From: Pseudomonas sp. CC120222-01a
GTDB taxonomy: Bacteria; Pseudomonadota; Gammaproteobacteria; Pseudomonadales; Pseudomonadaceae
Assembly: GCF_003097235.1 (NCBI RefSeq)
Contig: NZ_QEQQ01000022.1
Span: 26,215-90,214, forward strand
Reading direction: 5' to 3'
Length of the DNA: 64,000 nucleotides
Position numbers and translations under genes: made by a program
Part shown: piece after piece, positions 51,288 to 60,160 of the stretch
Layout: each line of letters opens with the position of its first letter
How positions within the stretch are numbered: position 1 is the stretch's first letter
The notes under the pieces: model-generated
What the model was told of the DNA's origin: nothing
Database searches by the model: none
What the model saw: the letters and a program-made list of their open reading frames with translations, nothing else

Positions 51288-52462
51288 GCATCATTCGATT
51301 CGAAGACGTCGACGTCATTTTCTCCAACAAGCCGCGCGAAGCACTGGCGCTGCTGGACAAGGGCCAGACCCGCGAGCAGATCCTCAAGCAGACTGGCCTG
51401 GTGGTCGGTGTGGAAAAGGCCAATCTGGATATCAACAAAGGCGAGATTTGCGTGCTGATGGGCCTGTCCGGCTCGGGCAAGTCGAGCCTGCTGCGCTGCA
51501 TCAACGGCCTCAACACCGTGAGCCGCGGCAAGCTGTTCGTCGAGCATGAAGGCAAGCACATCGACATTGCCCACTGCACCCCGGCAGAACTGAAGATGAT
51601 GCGCACCAAGCGCATCGCCATGGTGTTCCAGAAGTTCGCCCTGATGCCGTGGCTGACGGTGCGCGAGAACATCAGCTTCGGCCTGGAAATGCAGGGCCGC
51701 CCGGAAAAGGAACGGCGCAAGCTGGTCGACGAGAAGCTCGAACTGGTCGGCCTGACCCAGTGGCGCAACAAGAAGCCGGACGAACTTTCCGGCGGCATGC
51801 AGCAGCGCGTGGGCCTGGCCCGGGCGCTGGCGATGGATGCCGACATCCTGCTGATGGACGAACCGTTCTCGGCCCTCGACCCGCTGATCCGCCAAGGCCT
51901 GCAAGACGAACTGCTGGGCCTGCAGGCCAAGCTGAGCAAGACCATCGTGTTCGTCAGCCACGACCTCGACGAGGCCCTGAAGCTGGGCAGCCGCATCGCC
52001 ATCATGAAGGACGGGCGGATCATCCAGTACAGCAAGCCGGAAGAGATCGTGCTCAACCCGGCCGACGAGTACGTGCGTACCTTCGTCGCCCACACCAACC
52101 CGCTGAACGTGCTGTGCGGCCGCAGCCTGATGCGCAGCCTCGACAACTGCAAACGGGTCAATGGCTCGGTGTGCCTGGACCCGGGTGGCGATTCGTGGCT
52201 GGATTTGGGCGAAGGGAATTCGATCAAGCGTGCACGCCAGGGGCAGAACGGGCTGGACATGCAGAACTGGGCGCCGGGGCAGGCTGTGGAAGGCTTGGGC
52301 CGCAAGCCGACTTTGGTGCATGCCGACATTGGCATGCGTGAGGCGCTGCAGATTCGTTACCAGACGGGGAACAAGCTGGTGCTGCAGGAGAATGACAAGG
52401 TGGTGGGGATTCTTGGGGATACCGAGCTTTACCACGCCTTGCTTGGCAAGAATCACGGCTGA
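51284..52462 (+). CDS. cbcV: Choline/betaine/carnitine ABC transporter ATP-binding protein
   Basis: 392 residues. Walker A GLSGSGKSSLLRCINGL (~residues 62-78), Q-loop MVFQKFALMPW, signature LSGGMQQRVGLARALAMD, Walker B ILLMDEPFSALD and H-loop VFVSHDLDEAL are all present. The ~100-residue C-terminal extension after VLCGRSLM is where CBS-like regulatory domains sit in ProV/OpuAA proteins; here it is short and degenerate. It energises uptake. Also called choV. Confidence 0.94.
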   Translation: MSIIRFEDVDVIFSNKPREALALLDKGQTREQILKQTGLVVGVEKANLDINKGEICVLMGLSGSGKSSLLRCINGLNTVSRGKLFVEHEGKHIDIAHCTPAELKMMRTKRIAMVFQKFALMPWLTVRENISFGLEMQGRPEKERRKLVDEKLELVGLTQWRNKKPDELSGGMQQRVGLARALAMDADILLMDEPFSALDPLIRQGLQDELLGLQAKLSKTIVFVSHDLDEALKLGSRIAIMKDGRIIQYSKPEEIVLNPADEYVRTFVAHTNPLNVLCGRSLMRSLDNCKRVNGSVCLDPGGDSWLDLGEGNSIKRARQGQNGLDMQNWAPGQAVEGLGRKPTLVHADIGMREALQIRYQTGNKLVLQENDKVVGILGDTELYHALLGKNHG

Positions 52463-52469
52463 TGCCTTT

Positions 52470-52574
52470 GGGGCCGCGTTGCGGCCCTTTCGCGACACAA
52501 GGCCGCTCCTACAGGGGACCGCGTAATCCTGTAGGAGCGGCCTTGTGTCGCGAAAGGAGGGCAAAGCCCTCCCA
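52470..52574. repeat. Paired REP element (BIME) between cbcV and hisF
   Basis: GGGGCCGCGTTGCGGCCC, CTTTCGCGACACAAGGCCGCTCCTACAGG and its inverse, ending GGAGGGCAAAGCCCTCC. Converging genes; bidirectional terminator. Confidence 0.85.
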
Positions 52575-52582
52575 GCATACTG

Positions 52583-53353
52583 TCAGCGAACGACGATCCC
52601 GCGCGAAGCCATGTAGGCCTTGGCCTCTGGCACCGTGTACTCGCCAAAGTGGAAGATACTGGCCGCCAGCACCGCGCTGGCATGCCCTTCCAGAATCCCG
52701 TCGGCCAGGTGCTGCAGGTTACCCACACCACCGGACGCGATCACCGGAATCCCCAGCGCATCGCTGATGGCACGGGTTACACCCAGGTCGAAACCGTTCT
52801 TCATGCCGTCCTGGTCCATGCTGGTCAGCAGGATCTCGCCGGCACCCAGGCCTTCCATCTTCTTCGCCCATTCAACGGCATCCAGCCCGGTCGGCTTGCG
52901 CCCGCCGTGGGTGAAGATCTCCCAGCGCGGCGCTTCACCTGGCCCGGACACTTTCTTGGCGTCGATGGCGACGACGATGCACTGCGAACCGAAACGGTCC
53001 GCCGCCTCACCGACGAACTCCGGGTTGAACACCGCGGCAGTGTTGATCGAAACCTTGTCGGCACCGGCGTTGAGCAGGTTGCGGATGTCCTGCACGGTGC
53101 GCACGCCACCGCCCACGGTCAGCGGGATGAACACCTGGCTGGCCATGCGCTCGACGGTATGCAGGGTGGTGTCGCGGCCATCGACGCTGGCCGTGATGTC
53201 GAGGAAGGTGATTTCGTCGGCACCCTGCTCGTTGTAGCGACGGGCGATTTCCACCGGGTCGCCGGCATCACGGATGTTCTCGAACTTGACGCCCTTGACC
53301 ACCCGGCCGTTGTCCACGTCCAGGCAAGGGATGATGCGCTTGGCCAGTGCCAT
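52583..53353 (-). CDS. hisF: Imidazole glycerol phosphate synthase, cyclase subunit
   Basis: 256 residues, a TIM barrel that with HisH makes IGP and AICAR from PRFAR. The catalytic aspartates are in IIPCLDVDNGRVVKG (Asp11) and IVVAIDAKK; GGGVRTVQDI and SGGVGNLQHL are the phosphate loops. It lies 10 bp after hisA and is last in the hisB-hisH-DUF2164-hisA-hisF run. Confidence 0.97.
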   Translation of the reverse strand: MALAKRIIPCLDVDNGRVVKGVKFENIRDAGDPVEIARRYNEQGADEITFLDITASVDGRDTTLHTVERMASQVFIPLTVGGGVRTVQDIRNLLNAGADKVSINTAAVFNPEFVGEAADRFGSQCIVVAIDAKKVSGPGEAPRWEIFTHGGRKPTGLDAVEWAKKMEGLGAGEILLTSMDQDGMKNGFDLGVTRAISDALGIPVIASGGVGNLQHLADGILEGHASAVLAASIFHFGEYTVPEAKAYMASRGIVVR

Positions 53354-53363
53354 GGTTCAGTCC

Positions 53364-54101
53364 TCAGCCTTGGTAGTTGTCGCAGAAGGCCTGGGCCTCG
53401 GCGACATCGAGGGTGCCTTCGTAGATGGCACGGCCGGTGATGGCGCCGATGATGCCCGGGGCCTTGGCGTCCAGCAGGGCCTTGATGTCACCCAGGTTGT
53501 GGATGCCGCCCGAGGCGATGACCGGGATGCGCGTAGCTTCGGCCAGGGCTTTGGTGAAGGGCACGTTGCAGCCCTGCATCATGCCGTCCTTGGCGATGTC
53601 GGTGTAGACGATCGCCGAGACGCCATCGGCCTCGAAACGCTTGGCCAGGTCGATGACCTGCACCGAGCTCACTTCCGCCCAGCCGTCGGTGGCGACGAAG
53701 CCGTCTTTGGCGTCCAGGCCGACAATGACCTTGCCCGGGAACGCCTTGCACGCTTCGGCAACGAATTCAGGCTGCTTGACCGCCTTGGTGCCGATGATCA
53801 CGTAGCTGACGCCAGCCTTGACGTAGTGCTCGATGGTTTCCAGCGAGCGGATGCCGCCGCCGATCTGGATCGGCAGGTTCGGGTAGTGCTTGGCGATGGC
53901 GGTAACCACTTCACCGTTGACCGGCTGGCCTTCGAAGGCGCCGTTGAGGTCAACCAGGTGCAGGCGGCGGCAGCCACCCTCGACCCACTTGGCAGCCATG
54001 CTCACCGGGTCGTCGGAGAATACCGTGGAGTCTTCCATGCGGCCCTGGCGCAGGCGCACGCAGGCACCGTCCTTCAGATCGATAGCGGGGATAATCAGCA
54101 T
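53364..54101 (-). CDS. hisA: ProFAR isomerase
   Basis: 245 residues, a TIM barrel that isomerises ProFAR to PRFAR. LIIPAIDLKDGACVRLRQG has the first catalytic Asp; VIVGLDAKDGFVATDGW and YTDIAKDGMMQG carry the second; GGGIRSLETI and SGGIHNLGDI are the phosphate loops. It is between the DUF2164 gene and hisF. Confidence 0.97.
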   Translation of the reverse strand: MLIIPAIDLKDGACVRLRQGRMEDSTVFSDDPVSMAAKWVEGGCRRLHLVDLNGAFEGQPVNGEVVTAIAKHYPNLPIQIGGGIRSLETIEHYVKAGVSYVIIGTKAVKQPEFVAEACKAFPGKVIVGLDAKDGFVATDGWAEVSSVQVIDLAKRFEADGVSAIVYTDIAKDGMMQGCNVPFTKALAEATRIPVIASGGIHNLGDIKALLDAKAPGIIGAITGRAIYEGTLDVAEAQAFCDNYQG

Positions 54102-54128
54102 CTTGGGAACCTGTCTGTTCTTGGGGGT

Positions 54129-54389
54129 TCAGGGCTTTTCGAGTGCCCACAGATCGCTTTCGATGCTCTCGAACCGCTCCTTGAGGTGCAGCTGAACATC
54201 GGCAATCGCCCTGTTGTAGTAATGGGGTGCAATTTCTTTGCTGAACAGCTCGAGGACCTCGGCCACCTCGAACGACCCGAGCTGCAGCTCGAAGCGGTCT
54301 TCCAGGAAACGCTTGAGCGTGTCGAGCGCCTCGCGTTCCTCTTCGGGGGCCAGGGTGATGACCGGGGCCTTGGTCTTCGAACGGCTCAT
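54129..54389 (-). CDS. DUF2164 protein within the histidine cluster
   Basis: 86 residues, soluble, of the DUF2164 family (EREALDTLKRFLEDRFELQLGSFEVAEVLELFSKEIAPHYYNRAIAD). The function is unknown. It directly follows hisH and precedes hisA by 27 bp, so it is cotranscribed with histidine genes. Confidence 0.8.
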   Translation of the reverse strand: MSRSKTKAPVITLAPEEEREALDTLKRFLEDRFELQLGSFEVAEVLELFSKEIAPHYYNRAIADVQLHLKERFESIESDLWALEKP

Positions 54390-55028
54390 TTACCAGCGCC
54401 CGTCCCAGGCGACGAAGTTCTGCAGCAACTGCAGGCCATGGGTATGGCTCTTCTCCGGGTGGAACTGCACGGCAAAGCGCGAGCCATCGGCCAGCGCAGC
54501 AGCGAAGTCGACGCCATAGTGGCCGCGGCCGACTACCTGGCCCGGCTTGCCGGCATTGATGTAGTAGCTGTGCACGAAGTAGAAACGCGCACGGTCGGAA
54601 ATGTCGTGCCACAGCGGGTGGTCGATGGTCTGGCTGACTTCGTTCCAGCCCATGTGCGGCACCTTCAGGTGCTCGCCGTCTTCTTTCAGGTCTTTGCCGA
54701 AGAAGCGCACCTGGCCAGGGAACAGGCCGATGCAGTCGACACCGTCGTTCTCTTCGCTATGGTCGAGCAGCGCTTGCATGCCGACGCAGATGCCGAGGAA
54801 CGGGCGGTCCTGGCTGACTTCGCGGACCAGGCTGTCGAAGCCCAGGCGGCGGATCTCGGCCATGCAGTCACGGATCGCGCCTACGCCCGGGAACACCACG
54901 CGGTCAGCCTCGCGGATCACCGCGGCGTCGCTGGTGACCAGCACCTTGCCGGCGCCGACGTGCTCGAGCGCCTTGGCCACCGAGTGCAGGTTGCCCATGC
55001 CATAGTCGATTACGGCTACCGTCTGCAT
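54390..55028 (-). CDS. hisH: Imidazole glycerol phosphate synthase, glutamine amidotransferase subunit
   Basis: 212 residues, class I amidotransferase: AVIDYGMGNLHSVAKALEHVG, PGVGAIRDCM, FLGICVGMQALLDHSEEND with the nucleophile Cys, and VQFHPEKSHTHGLQLLQNF with the catalytic His/Glu. It passes ammonia to HisF. It begins where hisB ends. Confidence 0.97.
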   Translation of the reverse strand: MQTVAVIDYGMGNLHSVAKALEHVGAGKVLVTSDAAVIREADRVVFPGVGAIRDCMAEIRRLGFDSLVREVSQDRPFLGICVGMQALLDHSEENDGVDCIGLFPGQVRFFGKDLKEDGEHLKVPHMGWNEVSQTIDHPLWHDISDRARFYFVHSYYINAGKPGQVVGRGHYGVDFAAALADGSRFAVQFHPEKSHTHGLQLLQNFVAWDGRW

Positions 55029-55622
55029 TTACAGGCACCCTTTGGTCGACGGCATCTGCCCGGCCATGCGCTCGTCGAGGGTCACGGCCATGCGCAGGGC
55101 GCGGCCGAAAGCCTTGAACACGGTTTCGATCTGGTGGTGGGTGTTGTGGCCACGCAGGTTGTCGATGTGCAGGGTCACCAGGGCGTGGTTGACGAAGCCC
55201 TGGAAGAACTCCTGGAACAGGTCGACATCGAAGCCGCCAACGCTGGCGCGGGTGTAGGGCACATGCATCTGCAGGCCTGGGCGGCCGGAGAAGTCGATGA
55301 CCACGCGCGACAGCGCTTCGTCCAGCGGCACGTAGGCATGGCCGTAGCGGAAGATACCTTTCTTGTCGCCGATGGCCTGGGCGAATGCCATGCCCAGGGT
55401 GATACCGACGTCTTCGACGGTATGGTGATCGTCGATATGCAGGTCACCCTTGCACTCAATATCCAGATCGATCAGCCCATGACGGGCGATCTGGTCCAGC
55501 ATGTGTTCAAGGAAAGGCACACCGATATCGAATCGGGCCTTGCCACTGCCATCGAGGTTGATCGAGCACTTGACCTGGGTTTCCAGGGTATTGCGCTCGA
55601 CGGAAGCCTTACGTTCGACCAT
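55029..55622 (-). CDS. hisB: Imidazoleglycerol-phosphate dehydratase
   Basis: 197 residues, the monofunctional enzyme. Metal-binding motifs are DIDDHHTVEDVGITLG (DHHTVED) and GHNTHHQIETVFKAFGRAL; FLEHMLDQIARHG is also typical. The start MVERKASVERNT at 55622 has GGAG upstream; MKPFSP at 55660 is a possible longer start. The first gene of the his run, with its promoter probably in 55623-55760. Confidence 0.96.
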   Translation of the reverse strand: MVERKASVERNTLETQVKCSINLDGSGKARFDIGVPFLEHMLDQIARHGLIDLDIECKGDLHIDDHHTVEDVGITLGMAFAQAIGDKKGIFRYGHAYVPLDEALSRVVIDFSGRPGLQMHVPYTRASVGGFDVDLFQEFFQGFVNHALVTLHIDNLRGHNTHHQIETVFKAFGRALRMAVTLDERMAGQMPSTKGCL

Positions 55623-55760
55623 CACCAGCTCCGCAAAATCATTGGGCGAAAAGGGCTTCATTATAGGCCCAGAACGCGCCAGCTTGAAACGCGGATGACA
55701 TATGGCATGGCAAGGAATTGCGGGGCCGGACGGCCCTACAGGTCTATACAACCGAGTAAT

Positions 55761-55881
55761 TGGGGCTGCTTTGCAGCCCATCGCGACACAAGGCCGCTCC
55801 CACAGGGACCGTGCAACCTTGAAGCTCATGCGGTCCATGTGGGAGCGGCCTTGCGTCGCGAAAGGGGCGCAAAGCGCCCCC
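55761..55881. repeat. Paired REP element (BIME) between hisB and the MFS gene
   Basis: TGGGGCTGCTTTGCAGCCC, a REP copy, ~40 bp, its inverse, then GGGGCGCAAAGCGCCCC. It lies upstream of hisB and downstream of the MFS gene, which ends at 55894. Confidence 0.85.
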
Positions 55882-55893
55882 CATGCAGCTACC

Positions 55894-57555
55894 TCAATGG
55901 AACAGGACTGCCGTCTTCTGCAGGGTAATCCACACACCCCAGGCCAACGGCACGACCACCACAGCCCAGGCCAGCAGCACCAGCGGCAAGCTACCCGGTG
56001 CGGCATGCCACTCCAGCGAACGCGCACCGTCAGCACCTTTGTCGTGGCTCAGCGCACGTTCGGCAGCCAACTCGGCATCGCTCATGAAGTGCTTGTCGGC
56101 GACCGGGCGGATCAGCAGGTTGCAGAAGAAGCCCAGCACCAGCAGGCCGGCGAGAATGTACAGGGTCATGTCGTAGGCCGCTGCACGCTCCACACCCGCC
56201 GCCAGCTGGTACTCGCGCAGGTAGGTGATCAGCACCGGGCCCAGCACGCCGGCTGCAGCCCAGGCAGTCAGCAGGCGACCGTGGATGGCACCGACCATCT
56301 GCGTGCCGAACAGGTCAGCCAGGTAGGCCGGCACGGTAGCGAAACCACCGCCGTACATCGACAGAATGATGCAGAACGCCGCCACGAACAGCGCCACGTT
56401 GCCCAGGTGGCCCATGTTCGGCACCAGGCTATAAAGGCCGACGCCCAGGGCGAAGAAGGCAAAGTAGGTGTTCTTGCGGCCGATGTAGTCGGAGAACGAC
56501 GCCCAGAAGAAGCGGCCACCAATGTTGAACAGGCTCAGCAGGCCGGTGAAGCCGGCAGCAATGGCCGCGATCTGCGCCAATTGCGCGGCATTCAGCTCGC
56601 TGAAGCTCAGCTCGTTGCCCAGCAGCTTGCCGGCGAACACTTCCTGCAGCAGCGGCGAAGCCATGCCGAGGATGCCGATACCGGCCGAAACGTTCAGGCA
56701 CAGCACCAGCCATACCAGAGCGAACTGCGGGGTTTTCCAGGCGACGCTGACGTGCACGTGGCGGTCGGTGACCATGCCGTTGCCGACTTTCTTCGCCGGT
56801 GCGGTCCAGCCTTCAGGCTTCCAGCCGGTTGGCGGCACGCGGTAAGCCAGGGCGCCAGCGGTCATGAAGACGAAGTAGATCGCGGCCATGGCGACGAAGC
56901 TCTGCCACACGCCTACCTCATGTTCATTGCCGAAGTGCCCCATCAGCGCGGTGGCCAGCGGTGCGCCAACCATGGCACCACCACCGAAGCCCATGATCGC
57001 CATGCCGGTGGCCATGCCGCGTTTGTCCGGGAACCACTTGATCAGGGTCGAGACCGGCGAGATGTAGCCCAGGCCCAGGCCGATACCGCCAATCACACCG
57101 GAGCCGAGCCACATCAGCCACAGCTGGTGAGTCTTCACGCCGATCGCCGAGATCAGCATGCCGCCGCACCAGCACAGGGCCGAAACCAGGCCGGCCTTGC
57201 GCGGGCCGGCGTGTTCCAGCCAGCCGCCGAGCACCGCTGCCGAGCAGCCAAGGAAGACGAAGAACAGGGTGTAGATCCAGCTCAGCATCGAGATCGGCCA
57301 GTCGCATTCGGCGCTGAACATACGGGCGATGAAGCCCATGTCCGCCGAACAGGCAACAGGCGCGGTGATGCCGATGGCTTGCGACAGTGGCAGCCAGAAC
57401 ACCGAGAAGCCGTAGGCCATGCCGATGCACAGGTGGATAGCCAGGGCTGCTGGCGGGACCAGCCAGCGGTTGAAGCCCGGACGGGCGATGATGCGCTCCT
57501 TCGACAGGAAGCTTGGCGCGCTGGCCAGCCCCACAGCCGTGGTGGTACTGCTCAT
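55894..57555 (-). CDS. OFA-family MFS transporter
   Basis: 553 residues with twelve transmembrane helices, plus an extended soluble loop and C-terminus; begins MSSTTTAVGLASAPSFLSKE, AAGGAT upstream. The GYISPVSTLIKWFPDKRGMATGMAIMGFGGGAM block is typical of the oxalate/formate antiporter (OFA) group. Likely an anion or carboxylate transporter; the substrate is not predictable. It has an insertion of ~50 residues near helix 2 (APVACSADMGFIARMFSAECDWP) that is longer than in OxlT. Confidence 0.82.
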   Translation of the reverse strand: MSSTTTAVGLASAPSFLSKERIIARPGFNRWLVPPAALAIHLCIGMAYGFSVFWLPLSQAIGITAPVACSADMGFIARMFSAECDWPISMLSWIYTLFFVFLGCSAAVLGGWLEHAGPRKAGLVSALCWCGGMLISAIGVKTHQLWLMWLGSGVIGGIGLGLGYISPVSTLIKWFPDKRGMATGMAIMGFGGGAMVGAPLATALMGHFGNEHEVGVWQSFVAMAAIYFVFMTAGALAYRVPPTGWKPEGWTAPAKKVGNGMVTDRHVHVSVAWKTPQFALVWLVLCLNVSAGIGILGMASPLLQEVFAGKLLGNELSFSELNAAQLAQIAAIAAGFTGLLSLFNIGGRFFWASFSDYIGRKNTYFAFFALGVGLYSLVPNMGHLGNVALFVAAFCIILSMYGGGFATVPAYLADLFGTQMVGAIHGRLLTAWAAAGVLGPVLITYLREYQLAAGVERAAAYDMTLYILAGLLVLGFFCNLLIRPVADKHFMSDAELAAERALSHDKGADGARSLEWHAAPGSLPLVLLAWAVVVVPLAWGVWITLQKTAVLFH

Positions 57556-57874
57556 GGATTCGATCCTTTTGTAGGTAGACAGTGCTGGCGGATGGCGACC
57601 CGGGCTCTTGTTCTCGCACGCAAGGCGAACGGGCCTTTTCCCTGGGTAACGGCCCGCGACAATGGGTCGCGGCCGCTCCGCAAAGCGGCACAAGGGTACC
57701 AGTTCGCAGATGACATGAAAGCAATCTGATATCGTTATTTTTCCCGTGGCTGAATCGGTATTTCAGCAGAATCCAGCAGCGAAGGAACTGACAAAGCCAC
57801 AACTGTCGAATCCCGCAATCATCGGAAATACCCTGCATCGCACGTCGAATACGCAGGGCCCACCCCTGCGGCGC

Positions 57875-57880
57875 TATACT
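57875..57880 (+). promoter_or_regulatory. Possible -10 box (TATACT) before asmA
   Basis: TATACT 43 bp upstream of the asmA ATG; no good -35 at 17 bp. The 367-bp gap (57556-57922) shared with the MFS gene holds nothing else I can name. Confidence 0.3.
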
Positions 57881-57922
57881 CAGCCGTTCGGAATTCACAC
57901 TACGGACTACAAGGACTCGCCC

Positions 57923-60160
57923 ATGAAAGCGTTCGGCAAAATCCTGGGACTGGGGCTTCTCGGGTTGCTGCTGATCATCGTGGCGCTGGGCTTCGCCCTG
58001 ACCCACCTCTTCGATCCCAACGACTACAAAGACGAGATCCGCCAGTTGGCGCGCGACAAGGCCCACGTCGAGCTGACCCTCAACGGCGACATCGGCTGGA
58101 GCCTGTTCCCCTGGCTGGGCCTGGAACTGCACGACGCCAGCATCGCCACCCAGACCAAACCCAAGGAACCGTTCGCCGACCTGCAGATGCTCGGCCTCTC
58201 CGTGCGTGTGCTGCCATTGCTGCGCCGCGAAGTGCAGATGAGCGATGTGCGCGTCGAAGGCCTCAACCTGACCCTGGCGCGTGACGAAAGCGGCCACGGC
58301 AACTGGGAAGACATCGGCAAGCCGCTGCCGGCTGCAACCGACAGCACGGCCAATGCGCCCGCCCAGGCAACTGCCGAGCAACCCGCCAAACCTGCTGAAA
58401 GCAGCAGTGAGCGCGCGGTGAAGCTCGACATCGACAGCCTCACCGTGAACAACGCCCGGGTTTACTACACCGATGCCAAGAGCGGCCAGAGTTACAGCGC
58501 CGAAAGCATCCAGCTGAGTACTGGCCCGGTCCACGAAGGCACCAACATCGCCCTCAAGGCCAGTGCCTTCCTCAGCGCCAGCCAGCCGGCCATCAAGGCC
58601 CGCACCGAACTTGCCGGCGAGCTGCGTTTCGATCGCCAGCTCAAGCGCTACAACTTCGAAGACCTTCGCCTGACCGGCGAAACCTCGGGCGAACCTACCG
58701 GCGGCAAGACCGTCACCTTCGGCGCCCAAGGCCAACTGCTGGTCGACATGGGTGCCAACGTGGCCTCGTGGAGCGGCCTGAAAGTCTCGGCCAACCAGCT
58801 GCGCGCCCTCGGTGAGCTGAACCTGCGCGACCTCGACAAGGCGCCGCAACTGAGCGGCGGCCTGTCCATCGCCCAGTTCAACCTGCGCACCTTCCTCGAC
58901 GGCATCGGCCACCCGCTGCCGGCCACCCAAGACGCGGCCGCGTTCGGCAAGCTGGAGCTGGTGACCCGCCTGCAAGGCACGCCGACCAGCCTGACCCTCG
59001 CCGACCTGGCCGTGAAACTGGACGACACCACCTTCACTGGCCGCGTAGCCATCGAGGACTTCGCCAGGCAGGCCCTGCGCCTGCAGCTCAAAGGCGACAA
59101 GTTCGACGCCGATCGCTACATGCCGGCCAAGAGCGAAGAGGCCAAGGGCGCCACTGCCGCACGCCAGGCCGAGGTCCAGCAACAGGAATCCACCGCAGTC
59201 GCCGCTGCCGGTAGCTCGCCGCTGCCCAACGCCCCGACCCAGGTAGCCTGGAGCGACGACAAGCTGCTGCCGGTCGACCGCCTGCGCGCACTCGACCTGC
59301 AGGCCGACCTGGCCTTCGGCTCGCTGACCCTGGACAAACTGCCGATCAGCGATGCTCAGTTGCAGGCCACCAGCCAGGGCGGCCTGCTGACCTTGCAGGC
59401 CCTGCGTGGCGGCCTCTACAACGGCACCTTCGAAGCCAAGGGCAACGTCGACGTACGCCCTGCCGTACCGCAGCTCGGGATCAACACCAAGATCAACCGT
59501 GTACCGGTCGAGCACTTCATCAAGGCCGAAGGCAAGGAGCAGACGCCGCCGGTCAAAGGCCTGCTGACCCTGACCAGTGATCTGACCGCCACTGGTAACA
59601 GCCAGAAGGCACTGGTCGACACCCTCAATGGCAGCGCAAACTTCACCATCAATGACGGCGTGCTGGTCAACGCCAACCTCGAACAGCAACTCTGCCAGGC
59701 CATCGCCACCCTCAACCGCAAGACGTTGAGTGGCGAGCCACGCGGCAAGGACACCCCGTTCGAAGAACTGCGCGGCAGCCTGGTGATTCGCAATGGCGTG
59801 GCCAGCAACCCGGACCTGAAGGCGCGTATCCCGGGCCTGACCGTCAATGGCCATGGCGACCTCGACCTGCGCGTGCTGGGCATGGACTACAACATCGGCG
59901 TGATCGTCGAAGGTGACCAGCGCGCCATGCCCGACCCGGCCTGCCAGGTCGGTGAGCGCTTCGTCGGCGTGGAAGTACCGCTGCGCTGCCGTGGCCCGCT
60001 GGAGCTCGGCGCCAAGGCCTGCCGCCTGGACCAGGACGGCATGGGCAAGGTCGCGGCCAAGCTGGCCGGCGACCGCCTTAAAGACAAGATCAATGAAAAA
60101 CTCGGAGACAAAGTGAGCCCAGAACTGAAAGACGCGCTCAAGGGGCTGTTCAAGCGATGA
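57923..60160 (+). CDS. AsmA family protein
   Basis: 745 residues. An N-terminal transmembrane helix (LGLGLLGLLLIIVALGFALTHLF) anchors a large periplasmic domain with the AsmA N-terminal sequence (LFDPNDYKDEIRQLARDKAHVELTLNGDIGWSLFPWLGLEL) and the C-terminal beta-rich repeats (GLLTLTSDLTATGNSQKALVDTLNGSANFTINDGVL). AsmA-like proteins help move lipids between the membranes. A low-complexity Ala/Pro/Gln linker is at ~140-155. It overlaps mutY (ATGA). Confidence 0.88.
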   Translation: MKAFGKILGLGLLGLLLIIVALGFALTHLFDPNDYKDEIRQLARDKAHVELTLNGDIGWSLFPWLGLELHDASIATQTKPKEPFADLQMLGLSVRVLPLLRREVQMSDVRVEGLNLTLARDESGHGNWEDIGKPLPAATDSTANAPAQATAEQPAKPAESSSERAVKLDIDSLTVNNARVYYTDAKSGQSYSAESIQLSTGPVHEGTNIALKASAFLSASQPAIKARTELAGELRFDRQLKRYNFEDLRLTGETSGEPTGGKTVTFGAQGQLLVDMGANVASWSGLKVSANQLRALGELNLRDLDKAPQLSGGLSIAQFNLRTFLDGIGHPLPATQDAAAFGKLELVTRLQGTPTSLTLADLAVKLDDTTFTGRVAIEDFARQALRLQLKGDKFDADRYMPAKSEEAKGATAARQAEVQQQESTAVAAAGSSPLPNAPTQVAWSDDKLLPVDRLRALDLQADLAFGSLTLDKLPISDAQLQATSQGGLLTLQALRGGLYNGTFEAKGNVDVRPAVPQLGINTKINRVPVEHFIKAEGKEQTPPVKGLLTLTSDLTATGNSQKALVDTLNGSANFTINDGVLVNANLEQQLCQAIATLNRKTLSGEPRGKDTPFEELRGSLVIRNGVASNPDLKARIPGLTVNGHGDLDLRVLGMDYNIGVIVEGDQRAMPDPACQVGERFVGVEVPLRCRGPLELGAKACRLDQDGMGKVAAKLAGDRLKDKINEKLGDKVSPELKDALKGLFKR

